Numbered from the stretch's first letter, positions 25,037 through 36,548 are shown. The stretch: 64,000 nucleotides of DNA from Theropithecus gelada (GCF_003255815.1 NC_037668.1:68025117-68089116), one strand, 5' to 3'. A program made the numbers and translations. Notes: a model not told the origin generated them from the sequence alone.

Positions 25037-25303
25037 ACAATATACTTTTAAAGTCACTTTTATATCTGTTAGTAGCTGATGTGCCCACCAGAATCAAGGA
25101 ACTAGATGATGAAAATGCAATCGCTTTCCCTGCTCTAACCCTTCACCCCTATATAAATACATTATTTAACCAGCCCCTATGTTTACAAAAATGTGAATAA
25201 TGCTGTGAAGAAAGTTACAACACATAATGCTTTGTGCGTTTATTAAATCGTGTCCTTTGGATTTTGGATACTGCTAGAACAGGTTCTCAAAGACAAGAAT
25301 AGG

Positions 25304-25605
25304 ATTTTTTTTTTTTTTTTTTGAAACAAAGTCTAGCTTTGTTGCCCAGACTGGAGTGCAGTGGCATGATGACAGCTCACTGCAGCCTCAACCTCCTGGC
25401 CTCAAGTGATCCTCCTGCCTCTGTCTCCTGAGTAGCTGGGACTACAGGTGTGCACGACCACACCTGGCTAACTTTTTAATTTTTTGTAGCCATGGAGTCT
25501 TGCTATGTTGCCCAGGCTAGTCTCAAACTCCTGGCCTCAAGAGATCCTCCAGTCTCAGCCTCCCAAAGTGCTGGGATTACTGCCATGAGCCACTGCACAT
25601 AACCA
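25304..25605 (-). mobile_element. Alu, old
   Basis: Minus-strand, both arms, diverged, from 'tttgaaacaaagtctagctt'. Confidence 0.88.
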
Positions 25606-25789
25606 AAAGTATGATTTTTTAAAAAATCATTTAATATATTGCTGGTGTTTTTCAGAAAATAATTTTTAACCAATTTAAACTTCCAAGTAAATGAAAATCC
25701 GTAGTTCCTTGTATACTCCACAACATTAGGTATTATAATTAAACTTATTTTGCTGGTTTGATAAGTTTTTTAAAAATATCGTTTCATTT

Positions 25790-25949
25790 ATTTTTAATTT
25801 TTTTAAAGAGACAAACTCTTGCTCTGTTGCCCAGGCTGGAGCGTACAATCATAGCTCACTGCAACCTGGAACACCTGGGCTCAGGTGATCCTCCTGCCTC
25901 AACCTCCCAAAGTTCTGAGACTACAGGCGTGAGCCACCTGGCCTGGCTT
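25790..25949 (-). mobile_element. Alu monomer or truncated Alu
   Basis: 'agagacaaactcttgctctg' to 'gagccacctggcctggc'; internal Alu sequence is missing. Confidence 0.75.
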
Positions 25950-25955
25950 AAAAAT

Positions 25956-26278
25956 CTATTTATTTATTTATTTAATTTTTGAGACACAGTCTTACTCTGT
26001 TGCCCAGGCTGGAGTGCAGTGGCGCGATCTCGGCTCACTGCAGCCTCCACGTCCTAAGTTCAAGCGATTCTCCAGCCTCAGCCTCCCGAGTAGCTGGGAC
26101 CACAAGTGCACCACCACGCCTGGCTAATTTGTGTGTGTGTATTTTTTTTTTTTTTTTCTTTAAGGAAAGACGGAGTTTCACCACATTGGCCAGGCTGGTC
26201 TCAAACTCTTGACCTTAGGTGATTTGCCAGCCTTGACCTCCCAAAGTGCTGGGATTACAGGCATGGCTCCTGGCCAAA
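25956..26278 (-). mobile_element. Alu with (TTTA) head
   Basis: Minus-strand, both arms, with a GTGTGT expansion in the middle A-rich linker. Confidence 0.88.
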
Positions 26279-26394
26279 TCTCATTTTCATATGTATTTCT
26301 TTCATTGGTAACAAGGCTGAATATTTTTCTTACGTTTATTAACCACTTACACTTTTTCTGTGAATTGTCTTCAGATGATTCTTGGGTTTTTGTT

Positions 26395-26560
26395 GTTGTT
26401 TGTTTGTATTTTGAGACAGAGTCTTGCTCTGTCACCCAGGCTGGAATGCAGGGGCACAATCTCAGCTCACTGCAGCCTCCGCCTCCCAAGTTCAAGTGGT
26501 TCTCCTGGCTCAGCCTCCAGAGTAGCTGGAATTGCAGGCATGAGCCACTGTGCCCGGCCT
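26395..26560 (-). mobile_element. Truncated Alu
   Basis: Left arm plus the end of the right arm; 'tgtcttcag' is duplicated at both flanks. Confidence 0.8.
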
Positions 26561-26742
26561 GTCTTCAGGTAATTCTTTGTTTATTTTTTTGTTGGAGGGC
26601 ATTTTTATTGATTTATAGTATAGCATACACATTTTTAGTGTAGTGTTTTAGGATATTATCAATTCGGCATATTTGTGGTACATATTCTTCCAGCTAGTTG
26701 CTTTCCTTTAAATATAATTTATGATCTTTAAAAACATACATT

Positions 26743-26773
26743 AAGTGTGTGTGTGTGTGTGTATGTGTGTGTG
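26743..26773. repeat. (GT)n microsatellite
   Basis: About 15 GT units with one interruption. Confidence 0.9.
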
Positions 26774-26821
26774 AGATTTATTCCATTCCGTGAATTTTAT
26801 GCTTAGAAAAATTTTTGGTCA

Positions 26822-27138
26822 GGCCGGGCGCGGTGGCTCAAGCCTGTAATCCCAGCACTTTGGGAGGCCGAGACGGGCGGATCACGAGGTCAGGAGATCG
26901 AGACCATCCTAGCTAACACAGTGAAACCCCGTCTCTACTAAAATACAAAAACTTAGCCGGGCGAGGTGGCAGGCGCCTGTAGTCCCAGCTACTCGGGAGG
27001 CTGAGGCAGGAGAATGGCATAAACCCGGGAGGCGGAGCTTGCAGTGAGCTGAGATCCGGCCACTGCACTCCAGCCTGGGTGACAGAGCGAGACTCCGTCT
27101 CAAAAAAAAAAAAAAAGAAAAAAAAAAAAAAAAAAAGA
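26822..27138 (+). mobile_element. AluY, young
   Basis: Starts 'ggccgggcgcggtggctcaa', carries 'gagatccggccactgc', and is flanked by 'aaaaatttttggtca' on both sides. Confidence 0.93.
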
Positions 27139-27237
27139 AAAATTTTTGGTCATTTCTTCTACATACTCGTCTATTTTTTTCAAATTTATTTTGCTGTGTT
27201 TTCAATTTCTCACTATTATAAATAATGTTTTAAAAAT

Positions 27238-27372
27238 CCTAGCTGGGTGTAGTGGCTCACACCTTTAATCCCAGCACTTTGGGAAGTCGAGGTAGGCAGA
27301 TTGTTTGAGCTCAGGAGTTCAAGACCAGCCTGGGTAACATAGCGTGACCTCATCTCTGCAAAAGAAAAATAA
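27238..27372 (+). mobile_element. Alu left-monomer fragment
   Basis: 'agctgggtgtagtggctcac' to 'acctcatctctgcaaaag', ending in an A-rich tail. Confidence 0.8.
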
Positions 27373-27412
27373 TTTTTTAAAATAAATAAAATACTTAAAA
27401 AATCCTTGTATT

Positions 27413-27719
27413 CGCCAGGCGCAGTGGCTCAAGCCTGTAATCCCAGCACTTTGGGAGGCCGAGATGGGCGGATCACGAGGTCAGGAGATCGAGACCATCC
27501 TGGCTAACACGGTGAAACCCCGTCTCTACTAAAAATACAAAAAACTAGCCGGGCGAGGTGGCAGGCGCCTGTAGTCCCAGCTACTCGGGAGGCTGAGGCC
27601 GGAGAATGTCTGTCGGGAACCCGGGAGGCGGAGCTTGCAGTGAGCCGAGATTGCGCCACTGCACTCCAGCCTGGGTGACAAAGCAAGACTCCATCTCAAA
27701 AAAAAAAAAAAAAAAAAAA
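27413..27719 (+). mobile_element. AluY, first of a tandem pair
   Basis: Plus-strand near-consensus copy. Its poly-A tail is followed directly by another AluY. The outer target repeat 'aatccttgtattc' brackets the pair. Confidence 0.92.
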
Positions 27720-27721
27720 AA

Positions 27722-28001
27722 GGCCGGGCGCGGTGGCTCAAGCCTGTAATCCCAGCACTTTGGGAGGCCGAGGCGGGTGGATCACGAGGTCAGGAGATCG
27801 AGACCATCCTGGCTAACATGGTGAAACCCCGTCTCTACTAAAAATACAAAAAACTAGCCGGGCGTGGTGGCGGGCGCCTGTAGTCCCAGCTACTCGGAGG
27901 CTGAGGCGGGAGAATGGCGTGAACCCGGGAGGTGGAGCTTGCAGTGAGCCGAGATCGCGCCACCGCACTCCAGCCTGGGCGACAGAGCGAGACTCTGTCT
28001 C

Positions 28002-28029
<28 letters not shown>
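27722..28029 (+). mobile_element. AluY, second of a tandem pair
   Basis: Plus-strand near-consensus copy sitting in the poly-A tail of the preceding AluY; 'aatccttgtattc' follows it. Confidence 0.92.
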
Positions 28030-28032
<3 letters not shown>

Positions 28033-28272
28033 TTGTATTCAACTATAATTATTGCTTTAGGATACATTCTTGAAAGCAAAATATCAAGACAGAGTACACA
28101 ATATTCTAAGACATTTGATATGTGTTTCTGAATTGTTCTCTAGAATTGAGTTAACAAATTACAACCCCCTCCTTGCCAGCATTGTACAAGGTTACCTGCT
28201 TTCCACTTCCCAGCCCAGGAAGTATTATAGTTTAAAAATCTTTGCCCACATGGAGGTTGAAATACAATTTTA

Positions 28273-28555
28273 GGCCAGGCGCGGTGGCTCACGCCTATAA
28301 TCCTAGCACTTTGGGAGGCTGAGGCGGGTGGATCACCAGAGGTCAGTAGTTTGAGACCAGCCTGGCCAACACGGTGAAGCCCCGCCTCCACAAAAATACA
28401 AGAATCAGCTGGGCATGGTGGCGTGCACCAGAGAATGAGGCAGGAGAATCGCTTGAACTTAGGAGGCAGAGGTTACAGTGAGCAGAGATCGCACTACTTC
28501 ACTCAAGCCTGGGAGACAGAACAAGATTCTGTCCCCCCTCGAAAAAAAAATTAAT
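28273..28555 (+). mobile_element. Alu with internal deletion
   Basis: Starts 'ggccaggcgcggtggctcac'; about 40 bases of the second monomer are missing at 'gtggcgtgcaccagagaatg'. Confidence 0.88.
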
Positions 28556-28624
28556 AAACGTATGAAAAAATTTGCTCTCACTAGAAATCAAAGAAATACA
28601 AATCAATGGAAGAATAAAATACTA

Positions 28625-28820
28625 TTTCTTTTTCTTTTCTTTTCTTTTTTCTTTTTTTTTTTGAGATGGAGTCTCGCTCTGTTGCCTAGGCTGGAGTACA
28701 GAGGTGCAATCTTGGCTCACTGCAACCTCCACTACCCGGGTTCAAGCAATTCTCCTGCCTCATCCTCCTGAATAGCTGGGATTACAGGCACATGCCACCA
28801 CGCCCAGCTAATTTTTGGAT
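28625..28820 (-). mobile_element. 3'-truncated Alu
   Basis: Minus-strand Alu that stops at 'cccagctaatttttgg'; the second arm is absent. Confidence 0.85.
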
Positions 28821-28887
28821 GCTGATGTTGCGAAGTTTTGTAATGTTAACGATAAAGCTGGGGTCAAAAATAGGCCTGCTGTTCATA

Positions 28888-29075
28888 GTCAATAATAACG
28901 ATAGTTACCCCTTGTTGAGCACGTACAGTATCCCAGGTACTTCTCAGACACTTCTCATCTATATAGTTTCTAATTTTCACAACCACCTTTTTATCCTCAT
29001 GTTACAGATGAGGAAACTGCAGCACACAGAGGTTAAGTATCTTGCCTTAGGTCACACAGCTAGTAAGTGGCACAG
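28888..29075 (+). repeat. MIR element
   Basis: 'ccttgttgagcacgtacagt', 'cagatgaggaaactgcagca' and 'ggtcacacagctagtaagtg' are the classic MIR parts. Confidence 0.9.
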
Positions 29076-29134
29076 CTTTTTATTATTTTGAATCCTCATA
29101 ACAGCTGGTACTAAATTGTATTCTTTTTCCTTTT

Positions 29135-29436
29135 CTTTTTTTTTTTAAGATGGAATCTCACTCTGTTGCCAGGCTGGAGTGCAGTGGTGCCATCTCGGCT
29201 CACTGCAACCTCCACCTCCTGGGTTCAAGTGATTCTCAGATTCTCATGCCTCAGCCTCCCGAGTAGCTGGGATTACAGGCACATGTCACCACACCTAGAC
29301 ATTTTTTTTGTATTTTTAGTAGAGACAGGGTTTCACCGTGTTGGCCAGGATGGTTTGGATCTCTTGACCTCGTGATCTGCTTGTCTCGGCCTCCCAAAGT
29401 GCTTGGCTTACAGGCGTGAGCCACTATGCCCAGCCA
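29135..29436 (-). mobile_element. Alu
   Basis: Minus-strand, both arms, ending 'ccactatgcccagcc'. Confidence 0.9.
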
Positions 29437-29439
29437 CAA

Positions 29440-31160
29440 AATTATTTTCTCTGCAATCCCAGCATCAGTGTTCCATTCCTTCTAAGCTGACTTGCAGAAG
29501 CACCTTGTCCAACATGTTATCTCCAACATTGAGTCAGTTGGAAATGGCAGAGAGCAGGCAAGTCAGACAGAAGGCAAGAATCATCTCCCACCTTTCCACA
29601 GAGTCAAGGTTGGCTGGGGGGACAGTACTCCCAGGCCTCTCAGAGGCTGTGGGGTTGAATCTCCCACCAGTGAGGAGGACAGGTGTGTGACCATGTGTTC
29701 CCAGTATCAAGAAGCTATGGAGTAGCTGCCCAGCAGAGTACTCTGAGGTCATGGAATATGTCATAAGATGAAGCCAACAGCTAGATAGCATCAGGGCCAG
29801 AGACTAGGCCAGGTGAGCCAACAGAGAGGCAGCCGCTGGTTTCCTGAGTCATGGCCTTCAGCAGGGGTCAGTAGAATACCCAAACAGAACAAACAGGACA
29901 TCCTCGCGTGTGCCTCAGGGTATACAAGTACCAGACACATAGGAATCAGATCAGACCCACCAGATCATGTTGGGGATTAACAAAGGGTGCACGATGCAGA
30001 GTGCACACCTGAGGTCCCTACTGCATGACACCATAAAAGCATGATCAGAAGAGGTTCAGGAATCAGTGAGAACTTACAGGACAGAACAGGAATCAGTGAG
30101 AGCTTCCAGGACAGAACAGGAATCAGTGAGAGCTTCCAGGACAGAAGAGGGTGGGCTGGCAACGATGGGTGACCCATCTGTTTCTCAGTAAGAGACAAAA
30201 CCGGGAGGAAACTGTATTATTGGTGCAAAACTGAATTTGTGTGGTGATTTGCAAATCTGCGCTACTTCCTGTTCAGGATCCAGTTATGTAAATCATATAT
30301 TTGGGTAAGTAGGGCCCCAACCAGTGAATTCAGGGAAGTTACCACCTAAATCAACGGCCCTAGTAAGGCCCTATTGTGTCTATTTGGATGAAGATTTCAG
30401 GTATGTGGCACCTAAAGACTTCTTAAACTCAGGAATTAATTGGAAGGAACCAAAACAACACCATTAGTGAAGAGGTTTAGTCATGTGAAGAACATTTCTG
30501 TATCTTTTTCTAAAACAAACATTTTAAAATTCTGTTGTTTACTGGGATTTTTACAAAATCATTTCTCTTTGGATTAAGAAACCTGCGGTACTATTCTGCC
30601 CCATTCTGCTCACTAACTCATTACAAATAATCATTATAAGCCTCCAGAGTGGAGACTCTGAAGACTGAAAGTCAGGAGCAGATCCAAACAATCTCCCTCC
30701 TTACCCAGAATCACAAGGACCTGTCGTAGACAAGAAGTTCCCTTGTGCTTGTCCTACTCTCCTTGGAAAAGAATCCTCTCTTGTTCCATTTTCTGGTGGC
30801 TTCCGGAGTGCCCCGGCTTTGATGGGGAGCTGGTGGGTCTCTCTTCACAGATGTCCCACTCCCTCCTTTCTCATCATTTGGGAGTGGTGACAGACAGCAA
30901 GGCTGAGAGGTTATTGGAGAGAGGAGGGACTCTGTGGCCTGACAAGGAGGGGAAAAGGAGACACTTATCTCTCTTGGCACTTGTTGGAGATTGTCCATTG
31001 CAGACATTGCACAGGAAAGGCTGTGGACAAGAAGATAGAATCCCAACTCTGATCTGAACTCTGTCTTTTCTAGTTAACCTGGATCTAGAGTCTGGTCTGA
31101 GTATAAATTTATTCTGGTGATGAATACAGAATACAATGATTAACTCCTTGACTCCTTAAA
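29440..31160. other. Unique or unrecognised intergenic sequence with a 30-bp minisatellite
   Basis: About 1.7 kb without Alu or a convincing gene. Three 30-bp tandem units lie at 30,061-30,150. The remainder may include old LTR fragments that I cannot assign. Confidence 0.45.
30061..30150. repeat. 30-bp tandem repeat, 3 copies
   Basis: Units start 'aatcagtgagarcttmcagg' and follow each other with exact 30-base spacing; the last two copies are nearly identical. Confidence 0.95.
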
Positions 31161-31169
31161 GAAGTGATT

Positions 31170-31172
31170 CTT

Positions 31173-31215
<43 letters not shown>

Positions 31216-31505
31216 TTTTTGAGACAGAGTTTCACTCTTGTTGTCCAGGCTGGCATGCAATGGCATGATCTTGGCTCACTGCAACCTCTGCCTCCTGGGT
31301 TCAAGTGATTCTCATGCCTCAGCCTCCGGAGTAGCTGGGATTACAGGCATGCACTACCACGCCTGGCTAATTTTGTGTTTTTCATAGAGATGGGGTTTTA
31401 CCATGTTGGTCAGGCTGGACTCGAACTCGTGACCTCAGGTGATCCACCTACCTTGGCCTCTCAAATTGCTGGGATTACAAGGGTGAGCCACCGCGCTCAG
31501 CCTAC
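31170..31505 (-). mobile_element. Alu with (TTTA)12 head
   Basis: A (TTTA)n run at 31,170-31,218 is the expanded tail of a full minus-strand Alu ending 'ccgcgctcagcc'. Confidence 0.9.
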
Positions 31506-31507
31506 TT

Positions 31508-31646
31508 TCATTTTTTTTTTTTTTTTAATAGTGACATGGCTTTACCATGTTGGCCAGGCTGGTCTCAAACTCTTGGCCTCAAGCGATCTGCCTGCCTCGG
31601 CCTCCCAAAGTGCTGGAATTACAGGTGTGAGCCACCACACCCAGCC
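31508..31646 (-). mobile_element. Alu right-arm fragment
   Basis: T-rich head then 'atggctttaccatgttggcc' to 'ccacacccagcc'. Confidence 0.82.
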
Positions 31647-31734
31647 AGATTCTTAAACTTCTTTGGGTTATGCACATCCCTACAAATCTGGGGCCCTCTC
31701 TCCAGAAGACTGCACACACCCACACATCCATGAA

Positions 31735-32205
31735 TTTTTATTCTTTTTGTAAAGCGAAAGCAAGTTTATTAAGAAAGTAAAGAAACAAAAGAATGGCTAC
31801 TCCATAGGCAGAGCAGCCGCATGAAATTTTTCATACAATTTCAGAGGGTTGATATTATAGATAATACTTACAATAAATAGTGTTGATAAGGTACCAAAGT
31901 CCATCTGTGGACCCAGGATAAGATGTCCTCCAAGCTTTAATGATATTAGGAACAGGGTGGAGTTCAATCTCCTCAACACAGCATACAAGGCCTTTTGTGA
32001 TCAGGCCCTCACCCTCCATCCAGCTTCTCCTAATGCTTGCCACACGTAGCCTCTCTAGGCAGCTCACAGTTCTTTCTCACTTCCGCATTTTCATGCGTAT
32101 TAATCTCTCTGCCTGTAATGTTCTCCTCCCTGATTGCTCGGAAAAGAACTCAACTCTGTCAAGGCAGAGTTCATCACTTCCTTCTCTTCTTCCTTCTTTG
32201 TTGTT
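31735..32205. other. Unrecognised intergenic sequence
   Basis: No gene recognised; it may include an old LTR/LINE fragment. Confidence 0.35.
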
Positions 32206-32235
32206 TCCCCTGCTCATTTAAAAATATTTTAATTA

Positions 32236-32540
32236 GGCCGGGCGCGGTGGCTCAAGCCTGTAATCCCAGCACTTTGGGAGGCCGAGACGGGCGGATCACG
32301 AGGTCAGGAGATCGAGACCATCCTGGCAAACACGGTGAAACCCCGTCTCTACTAAAAAATACAAAAAAACTAGCCGGGCGAGGTGGCGGGCGCCTGTAGT
32401 CCTAGCTACTCCGGAGGCTGAGGCAGGAGAATGGCGGGAACCCGGGAGGCGGAGCTTGCAGTGAGCTGAGATCCGGCCACAGCACTCCAGCCTGGGTGAC
32501 AGAGCAAGACTCCGTCTCAAAATTGTTTAAAAAGCAAATA
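32236..32540 (+). mobile_element. AluY, young, inside an older Alu tail
   Basis: Near-consensus plus-strand copy flanked by 'aatattttaatta'. It sits in the degenerated T-rich head of the older minus-strand Alu at 32,575-32,852. Confidence 0.92.
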
Positions 32541-32574
32541 AAAAAATATTTTAATTAAAAAAAATATATATTTG

Positions 32575-32852
32575 CTTTTAAAGACAGGGTCTTGCTGTGT
32601 CATCCAAGCTGGAGTGCAGTGGCATGATCATAGCTCACTGCAACCTTGAACTCCCTGGCTCAAGCAATCCTCCCACCTTAGCTAGGACTACAGGAGCAAG
32701 CCACCATTCTCTGCTAATTTTTTAAAAAAGTTTGTAGAGACAGTGCCTTGCTATGTTGCCCAGGCTGGTCTCAGACTCCTGGCCTCAAGCAATCCTCCCT
32801 CCTTGAGGTCCTAAAGCTCTAAGATTACAGGTGTGAGCCACCATACACGGCG
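32575..32852 (-). mobile_element. Alu, old
   Basis: Diverged minus-strand Alu. 'cctgctcattt' occurs before the nested AluY (about 32,206) and after this Alu (about 32,856), marking the original target. Confidence 0.85.
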
Positions 32853-32866
32853 CCTCCTGCTCATTT

Positions 32867-33338
32867 TTGATGGGAAAGGATTCTTTTAGCGTGATGAGTA
32901 ATGATCTCGACCACAATTGATAGATATTAACAATAATGAAATTTCTATGTCTAGGTACTCCCATCTGAAGGATCTGAAAGTTCAAAGACTATGTTTGCAG
33001 ATGGAGTCAAGCATGACATTATCCTTGGTCCTGACCACCATGGACTCCATGGCAGACATTGTCCCGGGCTGCCCACAGCCATGTCCAGCACCCACCTCTC
33101 TTGCTGCCTCCTGCCATAAGGGCTTTCCTGGTGTCCTTTGCAGTTAGAGGCTGAGCCATGCAACCTGGTTTTGGCCAAGGAGTCTTAAGGGAAAGACTGC
33201 TGGGAGCTTTCTGTTTTCCTGATAAAAGGAACAGCTAAGACTGGGGACATTCCTTTTCTCTTCTTCCTTCATTGAAAGATGATGCAATGTTTAGAGCTGT
33301 GGTGACTGTCTTGTGACCATGAGGTGATCTGCATGAGC
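32867..33338. other. Intergenic sequence, possible old repeat
   Basis: No gene recognised. 'ccaaggagtcttaagggaaa' resembles an old repeat whose name I cannot give. Confidence 0.35.
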
Positions 33339-33451
33339 AGCAGTTCTCAAACTTGAATGTGCACCAGAATAATCACCCAGAGTGATTATAATCCAGAGAT
33401 ATTATATCCAGAGTGATATAAAACCAGAGATATTATAATCACCCAAAAAAA

Positions 33452-33740
33452 TCTTTATTTTTTTGAGGTGGAGTTTTGCTCTTGTCGCCCAGGCTGGAGT
33501 GCAATGGCACGATCTTGGCTTACAGCAACCTCCGCCTCCCAGGTTCAAGCGATTCTCCTGCCTCAGCCTCCTGAGTAGCTAGGACTACAGGCATTTGCCA
33601 CCATGCCGGGCTAATTTTTTGTTTTTTTTAATAGAGATGGGTTTTCACCATGTTGGCCAGGCTGGTCTCGAGTCCCTAATCTCAGGTGATCCACCCTCCT
33701 TGGCCTCCCAAAGTGCTAGGATTACAGGTCACTGCACCTG
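33452..33740 (-). mobile_element. Alu inside MER5A
   Basis: Minus-strand, ends 'ggtcactgcacctgac', with part of the terminal sequence lost. Confidence 0.88.
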
Positions 33741-33825
33741 ACCCAGAGGGCTTCTTAAAAGAGACTGCTGAGCCCTGTCCTCAGAGGTTCTGATTCATAC
33801 ATCTAGAGTGGGCTGAGAATTTGCA

Positions 33826-34139
33826 TTTCTTTCTTTCTTTCTTTTTTTTTTTTTTTTGAGGCGGAGTCTTCACTCTGTCGCCCAGGCTGGAGTGCAGTGG
33901 CACCATCTCGGCTCACTGCAAGCTCCGCCTCCCGGGTTCGCGCCATTCTCCTGCCTCAGCCCCCCGAGTAGCTGGGACTACAGGCGCCCACCACCGCGCC
34001 CAGCTAATTTTTTGTATTTTAGTAGAGACGGGGTTTCACCGTGTTAGCCAGGATGGTCTCGATCTCCTGACCCCGTGATCCGCCCGCCTCGGCCTCCCAA
34101 AGTGCAGGGATTACAGGCGTGAGCCACCGCGCCCGGCCT
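33826..34139 (-). mobile_element. AluY-like inside MER5A
   Basis: Near-consensus minus-strand copy with (TTTC)n head and 'ccaccgcgcccggcc' end. Confidence 0.9.
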
Positions 34140-34141
34140 CT

Positions 34142-34257
34142 TTCTTTTTTTAAACAGACAAGTATCTTGCTATGTTGGCCAGGGTGGTCTTGAACATCTG
34201 ACCTCAAGCAGTCCTCCTGCCTCAGCCTCCCAGAGTGTGAGCCACTGTGCCTGGCCA
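34142..34257 (-). mobile_element. Alu fragment inside MER5A
   Basis: Partial right arm, 'aagtatcttgctatgttggc' to 'cactgtgcctggcc'. Confidence 0.8.
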
Positions 34258-34691
34258 GAATGTGCATTTCTAACAAGTTGCCAGGTGACACTGATGCTGC
34301 TTGTCTGGGGACCACACTTTGAGAACCATTGAATATCAGGATAAAAATACAATGGGTTGAGGATGGCAAAGCAGAATGATAAAGCCTGGGTATTGATGGC
34401 CTTGTCCAGTAACTGAATCAATGTAAACCACTCCCTTGCCTCTGGATTTCTTGTTCAGTGATAAAATAAACCACTCTTCAAGCTATTGTGAGTTGGGTTT
34501 CTCGTGATTCTCATTCAAAGGCCTTCTGAACTTACAGAGAGCTGGGCTCTGTAGGCAGGGCACAAGCAGAGAAAAATCCAGTGGGATGCTCATCCGAGGG
34601 TGACTTCAAATGGAATAAAGACTGCCTCAACAGGAAAAGTCTCAAATTATCTCCTAGAGTCCATGGGGGTTGATAATAGTAAGATTGTGAG

Positions 34692-35011
34692 GTTTTGTTG
34701 TTGTTGTTGTTTGTTTGTTTTGTTTTTCTTTTGAGACGGAGTCTCGCTCTGTCGCCCAGGCTGGAGTGCAGTGGCGTGATCTTGGCTCACTGATCTCCGC
34801 CTCCCAGGTTCAAGCGATTCTCCTGCCTCAGCCTCCCAAGTAGCTGGGACTACAGGCGCCCACCACCACACCCGGCTAATTTTTGTATTTTTAGTAGAGA
34901 TGGGGTTTCACCATATTGGCCAGGCTGGTCTCAAACTCCTGACCTTGGGATCCGCCTGCCTTGATCTCCCAAAGTGCTTGGATTACAGGCGTGAGCCACT
35001 GCACTCAGCCA
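34692..35011 (-). mobile_element. Alu with (TTG) head
   Basis: Minus-strand full-length, ending 'ccactgcactcagcc'. Confidence 0.9.
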
Positions 35012-35147
35012 AGTTTTTTTATATAAGGTTAGTTAATTTTTTTTTAAAATGAGAATTGTTTTGGATTTTATTAGCTTTAGTAGTATAACTTGTGACCAAC
35101 TAGGTTGGCATATCAGAGCAGTGAAATGAACCAAAACATTGAATAAT

Positions 35148-35440
35148 CTTTTTTTTTTTTTTTGAGACAGAGTCTCACTCTGTCACCCAGGCTGGAGTAC
35201 AGTGGCGTGATCTCGGCCCTCAGCTCACTCCAATCTCCACCTCCCAGGTTCAAGTGATTCTCCCGCCTCAGTCTCCCAAGTAGCTGGGATTATAGGCACC
35301 CACCACCAAACCCAGCTAATTTTTGTATTTTTAGTAGAGACGGGGTTTCACCATGTTTGTCAGGCTGGTCTCAAACTCCTGGCCTCAAGTGATCTGCCCG
35401 CCTAACCCTCCCAAAGTGAGGCCTGAGGTGCACCTGGCCT
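35148..35440 (-). mobile_element. Alu
   Basis: Minus-strand with a damaged 3' end, 'aaagtgaggcctgaggtgca'. Confidence 0.88.
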
Positions 35441-35571
35441 CATTTGAAGGTTTTACAGATCATTTTATGCTGATACTGATAAAGAGATTTGTCTCATGCA
35501 GTTATGTTTTCCATACTGAAGTAGAATATAAAAATAGTTGGGGAAAATGTTGCTGAGTTAAACATAGTAAT

Positions 35572-35622
35572 ATTAGGTTAATGCAAAAGTAATTGTGGTT
35601 TTTGCCATTAAAATTAATGGCC
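35572..35622. mobile_element. MADE1-like mariner MITE, half element
   Basis: 'ttaggttaatgcaaaagtaa' and 'ggtttttgccatta' match one arm of the MADE1 palindrome; the second arm is mostly missing. Complete MADE1 copies gave rise to the miR-548 family. Confidence 0.85.
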
Positions 35623-36074
35623 ACTAATAGAAACTGACCAGAGTTCTATTCTTGCTTTGCCACCTTCAACACTCTTCCAGCCTCTACTCAGGGTATGATA
35701 GTGGTGCTTTTGCCTCTGACTAGTTTTCAAAGAGAATGATGAGTATCAGTGCCTGTTTACTAAGCTTTTTTGTTTTGGTCTCTTTTCTGCTTATTCCTCA
35801 TTATCACTATGCTATTATACTTTCAATATGTAGTCATAATTGTTTATTTTTAATTTTTACTTTTTGTGGGTACATAGTAGGTGTATGTACTTATGGGGTA
35901 CATGAGATATTTTGATACAGGCATACAATGCATAATAATCACATCAGGGTAGATGAGGTGTCTCAAGCATTTATTCTTCGTGTTACAAACAATTCAATTA
36001 TACTCTTTAAGCTATTTTAAAATATACAATAAATTATTTTTTACTATAGTCACCCTGCTGTGCTATCTAATACT

Positions 36075-36369
36075 AGATTTTTTTTTTTTTTTTTTTTGCG
36101 ATAGAGTCTCACTTTGTTGTCCAGGCTGGAGTGCAGTGGCACCGTCAGGGCTCACTGTGCACCCTTGACCTCCCGGGCTCAAGTGATCCTCCCTTCTCAG
36201 CCCCCCAAGTAGCTGGAACTATAAGCATGTGCTAATTTTTAAATTTTTTTGGACAGATGAGGTCTCACTATGTTGCCAAGGTTGCTCTAGAACTCCTGGG
36301 CTCAAACGACCCACCTGCCTCAGCCTCCCAAAATGCTGTGGTTATAGGTGTGAGCCACGGCACCTAGCA
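36075..36369 (-). mobile_element. Alu in L1, old
   Basis: Minus-strand diverged Alu, from 'gcgatagagtctcactttgt' to 'cacggcacctagc'. Confidence 0.88.
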
Positions 36370-36440
36370 AATACTAGACCTAATTCATTCTATCTAACTA
36401 TATTTTTGCACCCATTAACCATTCCCACTTTCCCCCACCC

Positions 36441-36548
36441 TGCCTCTGGTAACCATCATTCTACTCTCTATCTCCATGAGTTTCTACCCTTCCCTGCCTC
36501 TGGTAACCATCATTCTACTCTCTATCTCCATGAGTTCAATTGTTTTAA
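36441..36548. repeat. 54-bp tandem duplication in L1 3' region
   Basis: 'tgcctctggtaaccatcatt' occurs at 36,441 and again 54 bases later, followed by the same sequence to 'ccatgagtt'. Confidence 0.95.

Larger units (their letters stand above)
33340..34330 (-). mobile_element. MER5A-like hAT (Charlie) element broken by three Alus
   Basis: 'cagttctcaaacttgaatgt' at the left and 'gaccacactttgagaaccat' at the right are MER5 ends; 'ctgaataatttgcattt'-type internal sequence occurs before and after the inserts. Non-autonomous and non-coding. Confidence 0.8.
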
